Below, piece after piece: positions 1 to 11,702 of a DNA stretch of 54,605 bases; the stretch's first letter is position 1; the number at the start of each line of letters is the position of its first letter. The notes beneath the pieces are model-generated. The model worked only from the letters and a program-made list of their open reading frames with translations, was not told where the DNA came from and searched no databases. The position numbers and the translations under genes are program-made. The stretch is from positions 570,848 through 625,452 of the forward strand of contig NW_006766896.1 of the NCBI RefSeq assembly GCF_000275845.1, written 5' to 3'. This DNA is from Dichomitus squalens LYAD-421 SS1. Its lineage: Eukaryota > Basidiomycota > Agaricomycetes > Polyporales > Polyporaceae.

Positions 1-2432
1 GTCTGGGTTTTCGAAATATGTTAGCTAACAGAAAGAGAGAGAATAGAAACGTGCGATATAGGTCGTCGAAAGGAGTCCCGAGTTGATCAGACTCGGAGGA
101 GGCCCAGTCGACGAGGAAGAGAGAGAGATAGAGACGAGAGTGAGAGATGGTTGTTGTCGAGAGACTAGCTGTCAAAAATATGACGCGCTCGCTGGCCCGA
201 AGGGGTAGGTGGCGCGTCACGAGAGGGAGAGAGGTTCGCTCGAGGGATAGACAGGGTATGAGTATCTCGATTGAACGCTCCAGTTTGTACATACAGATCT
301 GGGTTTATATACGGTTCATGGGCGCTATAACAGCTCTAAGGTTCGGGAAGACTCGGGCTAGATACGAGTGAGATAAGAGAAGCTGAGAGATCGAGGAGAG
401 ACAATCCCGAAGCACGGAGTCGATCAGGTACGAAGGGAGAGAAGAGAAGTAGCGCGTGACGCGGGCGCTACACTCCGTGTTGCGACTCGGGCGTCTCATA
501 AGCCAAATCGGGATGTTCACGGGGCGTACCTCTCGTGCGTCGCCTCGCATGGATAGGTGCTACGGGCATTTGGAAGAATGGAGCTTGTCCACATTTATCA
601 GTTTTTTTTTCACTCACATGAGCAGTTGCAGTACGGTGACAATGATGCTCCAGGGAATATCTCGACAATCGTACCTCACGAGCTTGAATGGGATGTAAGA
701 AGCTTAGTCCCTCGCATAACACAAGCACCACTGACACGGGTTCCATGTGCGAGTCATGCGCGTCGATGTGCACCTGCTATCCATTGCCCACGTACTTACC
801 AGTCGCGCTTGCCGTGCCCTTCGTCCAATAAATAACCCGGAGTGTCTTTGATTCTTGCGTCACTTGCAGCGGCAAGTGGGGTTTACCCTTATAGCCTTGT
901 CACGGTCGCTTTCTGTTGCTGAGTCGTCCTAGGAAGCAAAGGGCTAGCGACCTGAGAATTGAGTACGCCCTATAGCGGGTTTCGACTCGCAGGCTGTGCC
1001 GAGACCATAAGGCGAAACATCACGAAAGGGATTGCCATAAGTTCATGTAGGCGTCAAATGGGACTCTTCCGAGCTATGTTACTCTTCCATAAATCAGAAT
1101 CTTATATGCGTAGGAGCACATAGGTAGCAGGGCGGTGGTTCTGAGTCGTCCGCCCGAACACCGCTAGGTCTAGCAACACTGGTACGACTCCTGTCCGTAT
1201 TCGAGTAGATGAGACCCGTGCACAACACAAGGGACAGTAGCAAGCAAATCTCACGATCCCAGCGAGATCACATCAGGTAGCCGACAGAAGAACGAGATTG
1301 CTTGCGTAGAGAAAGATTACGCTACATCTCTACCAGCGGCTCGGAGGTGGTAACGGTGGTATCAATGGCTTCAGATATTTCTGTACGAGATGTGTGTATT
1401 TGAGTAGAGGCGACGGAGAACGACCTGCCACGTCTTCGTGGCGTCCGTTGGTCTGTAGGAAGAAAAGCACATCTGCAGAGACGTCAAGGCTAGGTATTTC
1501 GAGGAAGGGAGACCGGCGCCAAACGTCCAGTCGAGCGATGGGCGCTCTCGCCCGACGCAGTTTGATCCTGTCCCGCCGTCTCCTCCCGCTCGCTGTCCTT
1601 TTGCAGCTTCCTTCGCGAGCTTCGCCTGTCGAAGAGACTGGACTGGAGACGTGTATCCATGTAGGAGATGACAAAGTAGACAACCAGTCTATCTCGCCGA
1701 TGGGTGAAGATACCCCACTCTTGAGAAGAAACTCTGTACGTGTCGCGCAGCGAAGAGCCAAAGGCTGCAACTTAACAGGCCATTCCATAGAGCGGTTGTC
1801 ATACTAGGAGATCGTCCTGAGAGGAGAGGGTGTATGTCGGTCAGGTTTAGACGCTGAAAATTCTGGCCACCGCGCTGTGCCACGCCTGCGCCCGCTAATG
1901 ATTGTCCTCAATTTCACAAGCCGTTTGAACATCTCGCCCTGAGAATCCTCGACGGCTCTTGTGGATCATTGCGCAGAAAATCTGTGCTCGCAGCTGTATG
2001 CATGTGCACTCCATCAAGCAGAGCATTCCCTGCACCCGCAGTATGCTTGCGACTACATCTCCTTACAAGACTGTGCAGGGCCGCAGGCGCACGGCGTGCA
2101 GCGTGCTAGAGTGAAGAGTATAAGGAGCAAAGAGCCGCTACCTACGTGGTGCTCTCCAGAACATCCTCTAAGATTGCTATGTTGACACTCAACCCCCCGT
2201 CGCTTACGGCCTTTCTCTCTTCTGTGCTGCATAGTGCCATTTTGACGGCCGGAAGTTCGGCGGTCGGTGACCACACTGTAGGTACTCGGCTGCAATTTTG
2301 AAGCAAGCATGCTCATCGACTTCCAGGACACCACGAACGCCTCCACTGTCCTTCTGGCGCTGGACTGTCGCGGTCCACAAGCTGGCCACTGACTCGCTGG
2401 ATGTGTTAGGGCTGGCCCGCGCAACTCACGAG
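1..2432. other. gene-poor left edge, purine-rich start
   Basis: No coding model could be supported here on either strand. Bases 1-470 are strikingly purine-rich on the plus strand, with repeated GAGAGA runs near 30-45, 118-150 and 230. Longer open frames at 1330-1788 (minus) and 1394-1807 (plus) overlap each other, carry no recognisable motif and have no convincing splice partners, so I treat them as chance frames. Nothing resembling a reverse transcriptase, integrase or transposase was seen. Confidence 0.5.
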
Positions 2433-3260
2433 CTCTGACGATGCTTACAAAGGCTTCTTCACCGGCTGCGCCCTCGCCGGCGACGGACCGCTCGACGTCA
2501 ACGCGCATGTCCAGGACTTGTTGAACGCGGCGCACAGCGCGGAGACGGCTAACGCCTCCGTCCCGATTACCTCAGGAATTGTGCGGAGTAAGTCTGTGGT
2601 ATTGTGACATCCCAAACGATCGCAGATAGGCTGAAAGGCACCTTCGCCAGCGCAAATCCTCTGGGATGGAATCTACGTCCCCTCCGAGTGGATCAACGTC
2701 ACGAACCAGCTCCTCCCGCAGGCCGCGCAGGAGGTCCAGAGCGAAACGCTCGCCCGTCATGGGTACGTGTATATACATATGGTCGCAGGACCTCCAGCTC
2801 CCATGCACCTGATGCGCTCTCCCTATGCAGGCAGGTCAAGCGTGCCGGCATGCAGAGCTCAAACTCGACCGCTCCGACCTACACGACCATCGCCATCTTG
2901 TGCGGAGACGCCCCGAATCGGACGCACGCCAACGGAGCGACGATAAAAGATGTCTTCGAGACCGTCATCAGCACTACACACAATGTCTCGCGCATGTGTG
3001 CGTGCCTGCAGCGTCTTCGGTGTTGCGGAGGACTGACGCAATCGTTTCTTTCTTCTGTAGTCGGTGACGTGTGGCCGAATCCTATATACACCTGTGCGTT
3101 CTGTCCTGAACGCGCTGTGGAGCGGTATACGGTCCGTTCAACAGGACACTTGCAAACAAGATTCTGGTGGTTAAATACGGTGCGCCCGCTACTCTTACCG
3201 TTTGGTGCTTCTCTGTCGGTGCTGAACGGTCGATCAGTACGTTCCGGTCACGCCGTTCAT
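2433..3260 (+). pseudogene. decayed TAP-like alpha/beta hydrolase (second half only)
   Basis: This is a truncated paralogue of the intact hydrolase at 5211-7529. The stretch from about 2433 (DDAYKGFFTGC) matches KVYEAFITGC of the intact gene. Three further exon-like blocks follow in the same order: the PSEWINVTNQL block near 2690, the TYTTIAILCGDAPNRT block near 2875, and the VWPNPIYTCAF block near 3070. Intron positions and phases are also kept, for example a GTAAGT donor after the codon series ending ATT GTG CGG A. It is broken by a one-base deletion near 3126, where the frame must change to reach the conserved GPFNRTLANKILV block. The N-terminal half with the nucleophile serine is absent, and the C-terminal acid and histidine blocks cannot be found. 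A sequencing error could explain the frameshift but not the missing halves. Confidence 0.75.
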
Positions 3261-3715
3261 TGGCCTGGGGTGACCACGAGGCAGATTATCGCTCACATGC
3301 CAAGCACGAGTTTCTAGGATAGGCTTACGAGGGTATGGCACGCTAAGTCTCCGGGGCTGCTGAAGCGGTGTGCCCTCTGAATGTATCTCAAGGAACATAT
3401 TGATTTGCGTCTAGTAGTCGTTTGTAGGCGCCCGTCAAGCGCGGCGAAACGACAAGAATCGAGCACCTCTAGTATACTTGTGCATATAACCCTGTCACGT
3501 AACTACCACTTGATGTCTGATCTGATTGAATTTGTTGGTTACACACCTGCAAGCACATCCTCCACGCAGCGGTTGAGAAGCGCTGATGTCATGAATTTGA
3601 AACGACCTCCCGCAACTTGCAATTACAAGGCGCGCGACGATGTACTCGGCCGACGAAGTCGGACTCCTATCTACTTGCTCCGTGGTTCGCCTCTCCTTAC
3701 TTACCAAGGCCCACC
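3261..3715. other. intergenic, 5' flank of F-box gene
   Basis: No gene, RNA or clear repeat seen. It separates the hydrolase remnant from the F-box gene and presumably holds the promoter of the latter. No clear TATA box was found. Confidence 0.5.
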
Positions 3716-4700
3716 ATGAGAAGCAAGATACCTGAGGAACATACGCTACCGCTGGAACTGATACACCAGGTGAGTTTCGGTCCCACGGTCACGACATTCA
3801 TGTCGTAACTTACCATCCTCAGGGTGAGCATTCAGCATTATACATTGACCTCTCCAGTATCTGACATAGCCAAAACATCGTAACATTGTATACTCAGTCT
3901 TCAGCTATGCTTCTCAACATCTTTCTACTGCTGCCACCCTGTGCCGCGTATGCCGCACCACTCGCTCCTGGGTCCTCCCTCTCCTCCTCAACACCCTCAC
4001 CCTCACCTCCTCTCAGGCCATCGCTCGCTTCGCCTATTCACTAATGGAAGGGCCCGATGACGTTCCCTTAGACCCCACCCCCGCCTCTCTCGTCCGCAAC
4101 CTCTGGCTCGGGCCCACCAGCAGCATCGACCAGAACGACCTCGACTACGGCTCCAACGCTTGGCCCATCACCCTCATCCACCAGATCCTCACCCGCTGTA
4201 CCGCCCTGCGCGCCCTCGCCGTCGTCTGCATAGGCCAAGCCCGCTGGTACCGCCTCACCGGGGTCATCCCCGTCTCTGTCACCTCGCTGTGGCTCGGGCC
4301 CGTCCACGGCGAACTCGACTACAAGCATCTGCCCTGCGCCCCCAACCTGCGATACTTGACGAGCCTGGACACGTTCATGCTCGATACCGAGGTCCGCGAC
4401 CTCGTTCTGTCCCCGAGCATCTCTGTGCTCAGGAGAGTGTACTCGTCTGCGGACCGCGTCACGCTAGCGTTCGACCAGCTCGAGTGCGTGCAGAGGGCGA
4501 CGGTGCTGGAGAGGTTGGACATAGTGTGTTGTGGGGAGACGGAGGAGGAGGCGAAGGGCGTGCTGGAGGAGACGGCGAACAGGTACGAGTTTGATCGAGA
4601 TCGTGTTGCGTTGGTGCCCGTATCGTCGTATTGCGATGGGAGGCGCGATGTCATTGCAGTCCTCTTCGGAGACTGGGCTGCACATATTCGTCGTTTGTGA
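3716..4700 (+). CDS. F-box-like protein
   Basis: Predicted 285-residue F-box-type protein. Such proteins usually link a bound target to SKP1 and the SCF ubiquitin ligase; the target here is unknown. The N-terminus reads LPLELIHQVFSYASQHL and continues with CRVCRTTRSWVLPLLL, which fits the F-box pattern (LPxELxxxIF, then a conserved Cys-Arg block and Trp). The rest, about residues 60-285, is a single open exon rich in Leu, like the leucine-rich C-terminal halves of mushroom F-box proteins, but I cannot assign regular repeats. Start is the ATG at 3716. Splicing is odd: exon 1 (3716-3769) ends at a perfect GTGAGT donor and the last exon starts at 3898. Frame is kept only if a single G at 3823, flanked by AG and a second GTGAGC, acts as a one-base exon. 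A weak alternative donor GTCCCA at 3780 would also close the frame. Confidence 0.72.
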
Positions 4701-5166
4701 TCGCCACAGGTATCTTTGGCTGCTGTTTTGTCAGATGGGCAGAGAGGTTCGCTCGTCTGTCCTTAATAGGCTGGCGACATCAATGCTCATCTCCATCCTC
4801 AGGTGTACACTAGGTCTTGTACAAACACGATGTTATCATGGAACCATCCTATATGATCATCATGCCACCATTGCGGGTGCTGGACTCAAGCATAGAGCAT
4901 ACTCCCGATCCTCACAGTCCTGCTAACTACCAGCTCAACCATACGTTGCCAGCTCCGAGTGTCGAGGAGCCTTATCAAGAAGCTGCGGTGAGCGCAGCTA
5001 CCGTTCTGTCGCTGTGCAATCTCCCTTCATAGCATACTGATTCACCCTTTCAGAGGAGCAGCTTGGTCTGACAGCTCCGCCGTCCCAGGTCTATCACCTA
5101 AGCCCTCCGTACGTCTGGAGATGACGGCGCAGTGGTAGAAGCGCAGTCGCGGGCGAGGGAAGCAGG
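4701..5166. other. intergenic spacer
   Basis: 3' flank of the F-box gene and 5' flank of the hydrolase gene. No further gene supported. Confidence 0.5.
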
Positions 5167-5173
5167 TATATAT
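5167..5173 (+). promoter_or_regulatory. TATA box of the TAP-like hydrolase gene
   Basis: TATATAT lies 38 bases before the ATG at 5211. That is close for a TATA-driven gene and implies a very short 5' leader. Confidence 0.5.
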
Positions 5174-5210
5174 GCGTCCTGACATCCACTGCACATAGCT
5201 CGTCAACACG

Positions 5211-7529
5211 ATGTTCTCTAGCCTCCAGCGCCTCGTGGTCCTCTCGCTTCTCACCCCCGCTCTCCGCATGCAAGCGTCATCATCCTCAATACAATGGGTC
5301 TCTTGCGACCCCTCCGTTGTCTCGAACCCTGCACTCTCCTGTGGCTTCTTCGACATCCCGCTCGACTACCACGACCCCGCCGCCGGTCGGGGCAGGCTTG
5401 CGGTCATCAAGGCGAATGCGACGGGCCCGCGGCGTGGGACGGTCTTCTTCAACCCAGGGGGCCCGGGGGGATCCGGGCTCGAGGCGCTGGACGCGGACGC
5501 GGCTGTGTTGGGCGGCCTCACCGGGGGCGTGTACGACATCGTGAGTTGGGACCCGAGGGGCGTCGGGGCGCTGACCGTGTACGTCGAGGACTTCCCTGTA
5601 GTGGCATTGGCTGATAGCATGGCAGGCCAGGGGAGATCTTCTGCTTCGGCAGCGCGGAAGAACACGACGCGTTCTTTAACGGCACCATCGAGCTTACTGG
5701 GGTCGAGTACACGGGCAGCTTCACCGACCCAGCGGACGTCCACGCTTTGTTCTCTCAAACCAAGGTTCTTCAGCACAAGTACGAGGAGGTCGGCCGGAAG
5801 TGCCTCGAGGGCCCGTCGGGGCGGTATCTGAAGTATGTCGGGGCGGCAGCGACGGTGCGCGACATGATTGCACTGGCGGATGCACTGGACGGGGAGGGGG
5901 CAGAGGTGAATTATGTTGGGGTGTCGTATGGGACGCTGTTGGGGTCGTGGTTTGTGAATAGTAAGCTCCTGGATTCTCTTGGTAAGGTTTGTGATGAATG
6001 CAGACAAGTTGCTTGCAGTGTTCCCGGATGTGAGTGAATCCGTTTGTCACGAAGTGTGGTCGTTAATGAGACGCTGTCAGCGCGTCGGGCGGGTGATCTT
6101 GGACGGCGTAGTCGATCCCGTCAGCTTTGCGACCGAACAGATTTCATTGGTGCGTCGATCGCGTTCGCGCACCGTCATCAAGCCCTCACTGATAGATTTT
6201 CCCAATAGAACGCCGCGAACTTTCTGCTCAAAGACGCAGACAAAGTGTACGAAGCCTTCATCACCGGCTGCCTTCTCTCCGGCACCACTGGATGTCCCAT
6301 TGCCGCGAACGCGTCGAGCCCCGAGGAAGTCAACCAGAACGTCCAAGCGCTGCTGCGAGCTGCGCATGACGCTGCTCGGAGGGACCCATCCGTCGCGGTC
6401 TCTTCAAGCGTGATCCGGTGTGAGTACTGGCGCATTTGGTCCTGTCTGCCTTCCCGACTCATACTCCACACGTCCGTGATCGAGCAGCTTTGCTCTACAC
6501 ACAGATGGAGTCGCCGGAAGGGTGGTCGCAGTTAGCGAACGTCACGTATCCACAGCTTGTCCAGGCAGTGGCACAGGAAGTTAGTGAGAGCACGTTCTTG
6601 CCGTCACGGTTTGGACGCCCCAGGTGAGCTCTGTCAAGTAACACGATACCAAAGATTTTCAAATGTTCACATTTGGGGGCAGAAACCCTCTGCGATCGCG
6701 CTCCAGCGCCAGTGAGACAGGGGTGTCCTACACCAGCCAAGCGATCTGGTGTGGGGACAGCGTCGACCGGGCCAGCACGACTATGCTCAACATTTTCGAC
6801 GACCTGGTAGCCGGGACTAGACGTGTTTCCCACCTATGTACGTCTTGCGACGGGTGTCGCCGTCACATGCCACTCATCTCACATCGTATGATGCGCGGTC
6901 GCGTGCATAGTCGGGGGTCTGTGGCCGACTGCGTTCTATTCGTGTCCTTTCTGGCCTGTGCGGTCGGTGGAGAGGTATCGAGGCCCGTTCAATAGGACGC
7001 TGGCGAACAAGATCCTGGTGGCGAGCAACTTGGTACGTATGTGCAGATGTGATGCCATCGAATCGATGTGATCTTGCGATGGTGCAGTTCGCTGACTCGT
7101 GGCTAGCTCGATCCCGCGACGCCTATCGCCGGCGCCCAAAGGGTGGCTGGTCTCCTCGGCGAGAACGCGACACTCGTCACGCAGAACGCTTTTGGGGTAA
7201 GTCGGGTGTACTAGTTGGTCGTCTTTGGTTTCCCGAGCTAACGGCTGATGATCAATGCTAATCACAATCACCTATCTCGTGACAGCACACCACGCTGTCA
7301 GAGCCGTCCACTTGCGTGAGCACGATAATGATGACGTACATGCTCACAGGAAAGGTGCGGCTCTCGTTGCTCATTGGATTTCGTTGCCAGCTCTGAATGT
7401 CTTGGTGCCCTGTAGCTTCCCGAGGGGCCGGTGGTGTGCGAGGTTGATGGAGGCTTTGAAATGTTCGAGGGAGTGGACACTTCGGACATCTTGGCTCGGT
7501 TGTCAGGTCCCGATGTGCGAACGCGGTAA
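5211..7529 (+). CDS. secreted TAP-like alpha/beta hydrolase (tripeptidyl aminopeptidase family)
   Basis: Eleven exons sum to 559 residues: 5211-5578, 5626-5960, 6019-6029, 6081-6149, 6209-6419, 6488-6623, 6683-6837, 6911-7032, 7107-7196, 7286-7354, 7416-7529. The first 20 or so residues (MFSSLQRLVVLSLLTPAL) look like a signal peptide, so the protein is probably secreted. The oxyanion-side motif NPGGPGGSG is near residue 81, the nucleophile elbow GVSYG near 221-225, the acid in LDPATP near 471 and the histidine in HTTLSEP at 500. That is a complete Ser-Asp-His triad in the order of the TAP-like family, whose bacterial members release N-terminal tripeptides; the fungal substrate is unknown. Exon 3 is only 11 nt. 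Potential N-glycosylation sites (NAT, NGT, NVT, NRT) are present. A broken paralogue lies at 2433-3260. Confidence 0.88.
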
Positions 7530-9110
7530 TGTCAAATGGGTAGCTGTGAACAGGGAACCAGTTGGATAACTACCAAGAACGGAGCATCGTACGTGGTGAT
7601 ACATCGTTCGACGGTTGAGCGGTCGCGCGTAAGAGAAGCACATCGCTCAGCGACTCCTGAAGCATGAATCTAACGTGTCTTATCTTACACTACTGACCTC
7701 AATAATTCCAGGCTTGTTGCGTATCGGCTCCCCAGTCGCACTGCGCTTCCACAGCCACTCGGTCAACAATCGGCATCAGGAGCATTGCTCCACTTCGCTC
7801 TCGATTGTGATACTGGTGCGTCTATCGCGGCTCGGAAAATAGACCACTCCTCGGAACTCCGGTAATTGATGTTCTGAAAGGTAAGGCCCGCAATATATCG
7901 CGAAATACATTTAGGCACATCTCACACAGGTGCTATTCAAGGTGAGTTTCGAAGTCGACCAAGATATGCGAGTTTAACGTGCGAGCTTGCACACATCCTG
8001 CTATGGTTCTACGTTTCAACGCCGCACTTGTACCTGAACGCGTACCTGTGACATGCGCTTGCGACGCCCGCCCGTCTTGCTGAGGAGTTCTAGCTCTAGT
8101 GTCTCACCAATGGAAACCGTGGACACCCTTCGTAAGTATATCTCCGTCACCGATTTAGCGGGTGTTCACGCGCTCCACCAGATTCTCCCTACAAATGGTA
8201 ATTACCGTCCGCGTCGGCGAGGTCTAGACAGCACCCCAATGACTCAACGGCATTCCGATCACACTCTCTGCGTCTATCTGCAATCCAGACGTATGTCGGT
8301 CGAATTAAGCCGGTGAGGTATTTGTAAATCACTCGCGCCGATTGTGAACTTCCTGAAGCATATGTCGCAAACGCTTACGGTTTGGGACCTCTGTACGTGG
8401 CTCTTCTCACATGTCATCCCGCATACCTGGCAACAACAACGTGCGGGTCCGCATTGGCTTGATAGAGAAACATGAGCTCCCGGAGGTGTGCGATAGCACT
8501 GGAATCCGGCATGCAATCGTGGACTCGCGGTTCCGACCCGTGCTGTGTTCGCAGTCCCCTTCCGACAGCGTCACGACTCGCGGCGTACGGGAGCGCCGTT
8601 ATAGTTCATGCCTCAATATCTAGATCGTACGTCACATAAATATCGGTGCATGCGCAACTGCGTCGCCGAAATCCACAATTCGGCGTCACTCTGCTCCGCA
8701 TACTAATACCTCACTCTCAAGGACTACGGCCTCCTTCTCCACTGTTCGGTACGTACGATCAGTGAAACGTATACTCCCATCGGCGCTCGGCATGTGGTCG
8801 GCGCATTCCCACCTGTGTCCTTCTGCGTCCGCTATGGTGCCGGGATTTTCTCGCCTTGTCAAGCGGCCGCACTAAAAGACACTCACGCCAGCGGAGACAT
8901 GAGAACTTCAGGGGCAGCGGCTAAGGATGGCGTATGCTCTTTCCTGTGTGAGGGAGCAAGGCTGTGGCGGGCCTTACGCGCGCGTATGGGTATACATATG
9001 GACTGTGCGCACGATCTACGCCGCGTCCCCCTCAACGCTTCGAGCAACCCTCTCGTGACAGTTCGTCGTTCCCTATCACGCGAACGCCAAATACCCGAAC
9101 ACCCCTGCCC
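7530..9110. other. intergenic, no gene seen
   Basis: About 1.6 kb with only short open frames on both strands, none with a known motif or splice-supported continuation. The last few hundred bases presumably contain the promoter of the coiled-coil gene; no clear TATA was chosen. Confidence 0.5.
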
Positions 9111-10197
9111 ATGAACTCGGAGGCGACCCCGCAATCAACAGCACCCCACACCCCTGCAGTCGTCGAAGCGGACCCCAACTCGTCCAGCTCGACACTCGTT
9201 AACCACGCCATGTCTCCTGCATCGACCTCGCACGGGCCCTCGACTCCAGCCTCGCCCTTCTCCGCCTCGTTCGACCCCAACGAGTCGGCGCTCTCCACCC
9301 AAGCGTCGCTCACCACTCCCCTCGCGATCCGCCAGGGCCCCTTCTATCCCTCCGGCGACGTCCAGCTGCGCCCCGCAGGGCCAGACGTGAGCGCGCTCTT
9401 GGCCCACCGCCTCTCCGCGTCGTTTGGAGCGATCGCGGAGCAGATCGCAGCAGCCTCGCGGGCGCTCGCCGTGCCCGCCTCTAACGCCGCAGGCGCCCTG
9501 GAGGCCCCGAGCGGGGGAACTGGGGGCGGGAGCCCGAGTCAAAGCGCGGAGCTCGTGGCGCTCGAGACGAGGCTGGGGATCGTCGAGCGCGCGCAGGAGC
9601 AGCTGAGCGCGGACGTGCAGCAGGTGCAGGCGGAGCTCTTGCGGCTGAACGGAGTGGGGTCTGCGCACGGGGAGAAGGAGCAGGGAGAGGGCGGGATCGT
9701 GGAGGTGCGGAACGGCGCGGGGGCGGAGGGTACGGGCGAGTTCAAGAGCGCGACGGAGATGGCGATTGAGGAGCTGCAGAAGAAGGTGGAGGGGATCATC
9801 GAGACGATCAAGTTGGAGTGCGTCCTTTTCCCCTGAATTCTGCGTGTCTGGAGAGTCTCGCGCGGTGCGCTGACGGGTGCATGCAAACAGTCAGGCGCGA
9901 TTGTATGCGCGGTTGCATAACTCGACGGTCACCTCGAACAAGCATCCTATCCAGGCACCCGTGACGGCCAACGGCAAGGTCCCGCAAAACTTCCCGAACA
10001 CGAAGGGCGAGTTCGAGCATCTCACCAGTGGGTCTTGTCTATGTAACCTTTTGCGCGTGCTTGAAGTTCTGACGTGATATGTAGAGGAGCGATACGAGCA
10101 TATACTCAATGCATACAATGTCACGCCGAAGGGAGACACGAAGGCTAAGCGCGAGCAGCTGCGCGAGTTCATCGGCCTTACACCTCCCACAAACTGA
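9111..10197 (+). CDS. Ser/Pro-rich coiled-coil protein of unknown function
   Basis: Three exons (9111-9817, 9891-10027, 10085-10197) sum to 318 residues. I do not recognise a named family. About residues 1-140 are low-complexity, rich in Ser, Thr, Pro and Ala, and likely disordered. Residues about 142-180 (AELVALETRLGIVERAQEQL and onward) have heptad-like spacing of Leu and Val and probably form a coiled coil. A Gly/Glu-rich stretch follows, then a second short helix (MAIEELQKKVEGIIETIKLE). The C-terminal 80 residues are well ordered in composition (QARLYARLHNS, then ERYEHILNAYNV and REQLREFIGL) and look the most conserved. The start is the ATG at 9111, just before the Ser/Pro-rich part; upstream in-frame sequence is open but has no better start. 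Both introns are 57-73 nt with GT..AG ends. Confidence 0.8.
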
Positions 10198-11615
10198 GTC
10201 GCCCCGACATACACGGCCTCTCGAAAGTGTGCCGGCTACATGAGGGCCGGTGTTCTATCACATCTTATGGATCATCCTACTATACGGGATACGTAATAGG
10301 CAAGCTACATGGGTACACGCGAGTCACCGTCCATAGAATAGAGTTTGGGTTCGTTCTCCCCATACGAGTACGCTCGTCTGCCCGCGAATCACCCAGGCTT
10401 GGCCGCCAAGGTATTGAATGTCGGACTTCTAGCTCAAACCATATCGCCGACTGTCATGAAAGCGTCTTCATGAAGTTGTCGGCGCGATCAAGCAGAATGC
10501 GATGAGTGGAGCTTTGAGGTTCTTGGTATAAGACAGAGGGACTGCATGAGCTTGGCATCACCACCGGCTAGCCATCCGGCTGCAACATCCGTGGGGCATG
10601 GGGTACGGGTACCAGAGCATATATATGCGCAAGAAGGCGGGAATGCACGAATTTGACGACTTCTATTCCTTCCTGGATCCCTGTCAGTGAGTCTGCGACA
10701 GGTGAGTTGGCCTAATCGTGGACAGTATACAAGCCTTGGACGAGCCCGACAGAGTCTGAGGACTGCGAAAGGGTGCACGATATGGGTGATTGGATTGCGA
10801 GTCACGAATCGCGCCGGCATAGGTGGGCCTCCTTCGAGGAATTTGTATTTCTCTTGGGACTGGACTGGACTGAACCCGGAGACGATGGAAGTTTTCAGGG
10901 TATATAAGGCCCGTCCTTCCTCCAACTCGACTCCTTCCACGTCTTCCTCCACACGCTGGTCCTGCGCTGATCCACTCCCCTCGTTGCTGGCCGCTCATCT
11001 CTCCTGGGCGTACGATGCTAATGGGCTCGAGCCGTTGTTTCGGTTCACGCCTGTCGCGCACGCCGCACGGCGTCTGCCACGCCACTATGCTAAAGTCCCG
11101 CTGCGGCCACATTGAAGATGCAAGTAACGGACTGGATAACGCCTCCTTCGCTGCCAATGCACCTCTACCATTAGCATGCGATCATCTCGCGATGCAGGGG
11201 GCTCCGCTGCGATGAATGCGCCGGCGAAGGAGCGGAAAGATGAGTGGCCAGGTGAGCATGAGGTGCCGGTATTTCACATCGCGGTCCTCGCCGTCGTCCT
11301 CGGCCAAGCTCGGACAGGACGGATTACGACTGCTCGTGGCTTCTGCAATACATCTGCGAGCCCCTGTAGCAGCGAAAATAGCCTCAGGGTTCTGTCAGAA
11401 CGACGGCGACGTTCGCGAGGGTGTACGTTAGGGTGAGATCGTCCGTCACATCAAGGCAGCTATGTTATCCTCCAATCACGGCCGCCGTGGCTGTCGCATC
11501 AGTGCTCTGCCGTCCACCCAGCGACGGCTTTCCCTCCTGCCACCACTCGCTGCCTCCGCGCTTGTCCGATTCCGACCAATTCCTGCGCTGGCCGTGCCTA
11601 GACGGCGTCCTGCTG
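10198..11615. other. intergenic with orphan TATA box and carbonic anhydrase flank remnants
   Basis: No intact gene. A good TATATAAG at 10911, followed by a pyrimidine-rich leader, looks like a promoter with no surviving gene after it. From about 11090 the sequence resembles the flanks between the carbonic anhydrase copies downstream: the segment GATCATCTCGCGATGC near 11178 recurs near 12747, and the CTTCTGCAATAC segment near 11340 recurs near 14838. This stretch is therefore probably the outer edge of the duplicated carbonic anhydrase unit. Confidence 0.5.
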
Positions 11616-11623
11616 CATAAATA
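11616..11623 (+). promoter_or_regulatory. TATA-type core promoter, carbonic anhydrase copy 1
   Basis: CATAAATACCCCTCG lies about 80 bases before the ATG at 11703. The same TAAAT plus C-tract plus CTCG core precedes copies 2 and 3 at a similar distance, which supports it as functional. Confidence 0.6.
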
Positions 11624-11702
11624 CCCCTCGTGCTGTGGTTTCCGATACGATACATCTCTTGACTCCTCTCCCCTGTCAACGGTTCGCATACCCACCGCAA
11701 AG

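Noticed and set aside
1..470. LTR or retroelement leader
   Set aside because: Purine-rich sequence alone; no primer-binding site, polypurine tract with LTR partner, or coding domains were found.
1330..1807. Overlapping open frames on both strands
   Set aside because: Neither has motifs or flanking exons; both probably arise from local GC skew.
2053..2535. 160-codon minus frame at the left end
   Set aside because: It overlaps the hydrolase pseudogene region and shows no domain.
9135..9668. 177-codon open frame on the minus strand
   Set aside because: It is the antisense shadow of the GC-rich coiled-coil gene and has an Arg/Gly-rich composition with no motif.
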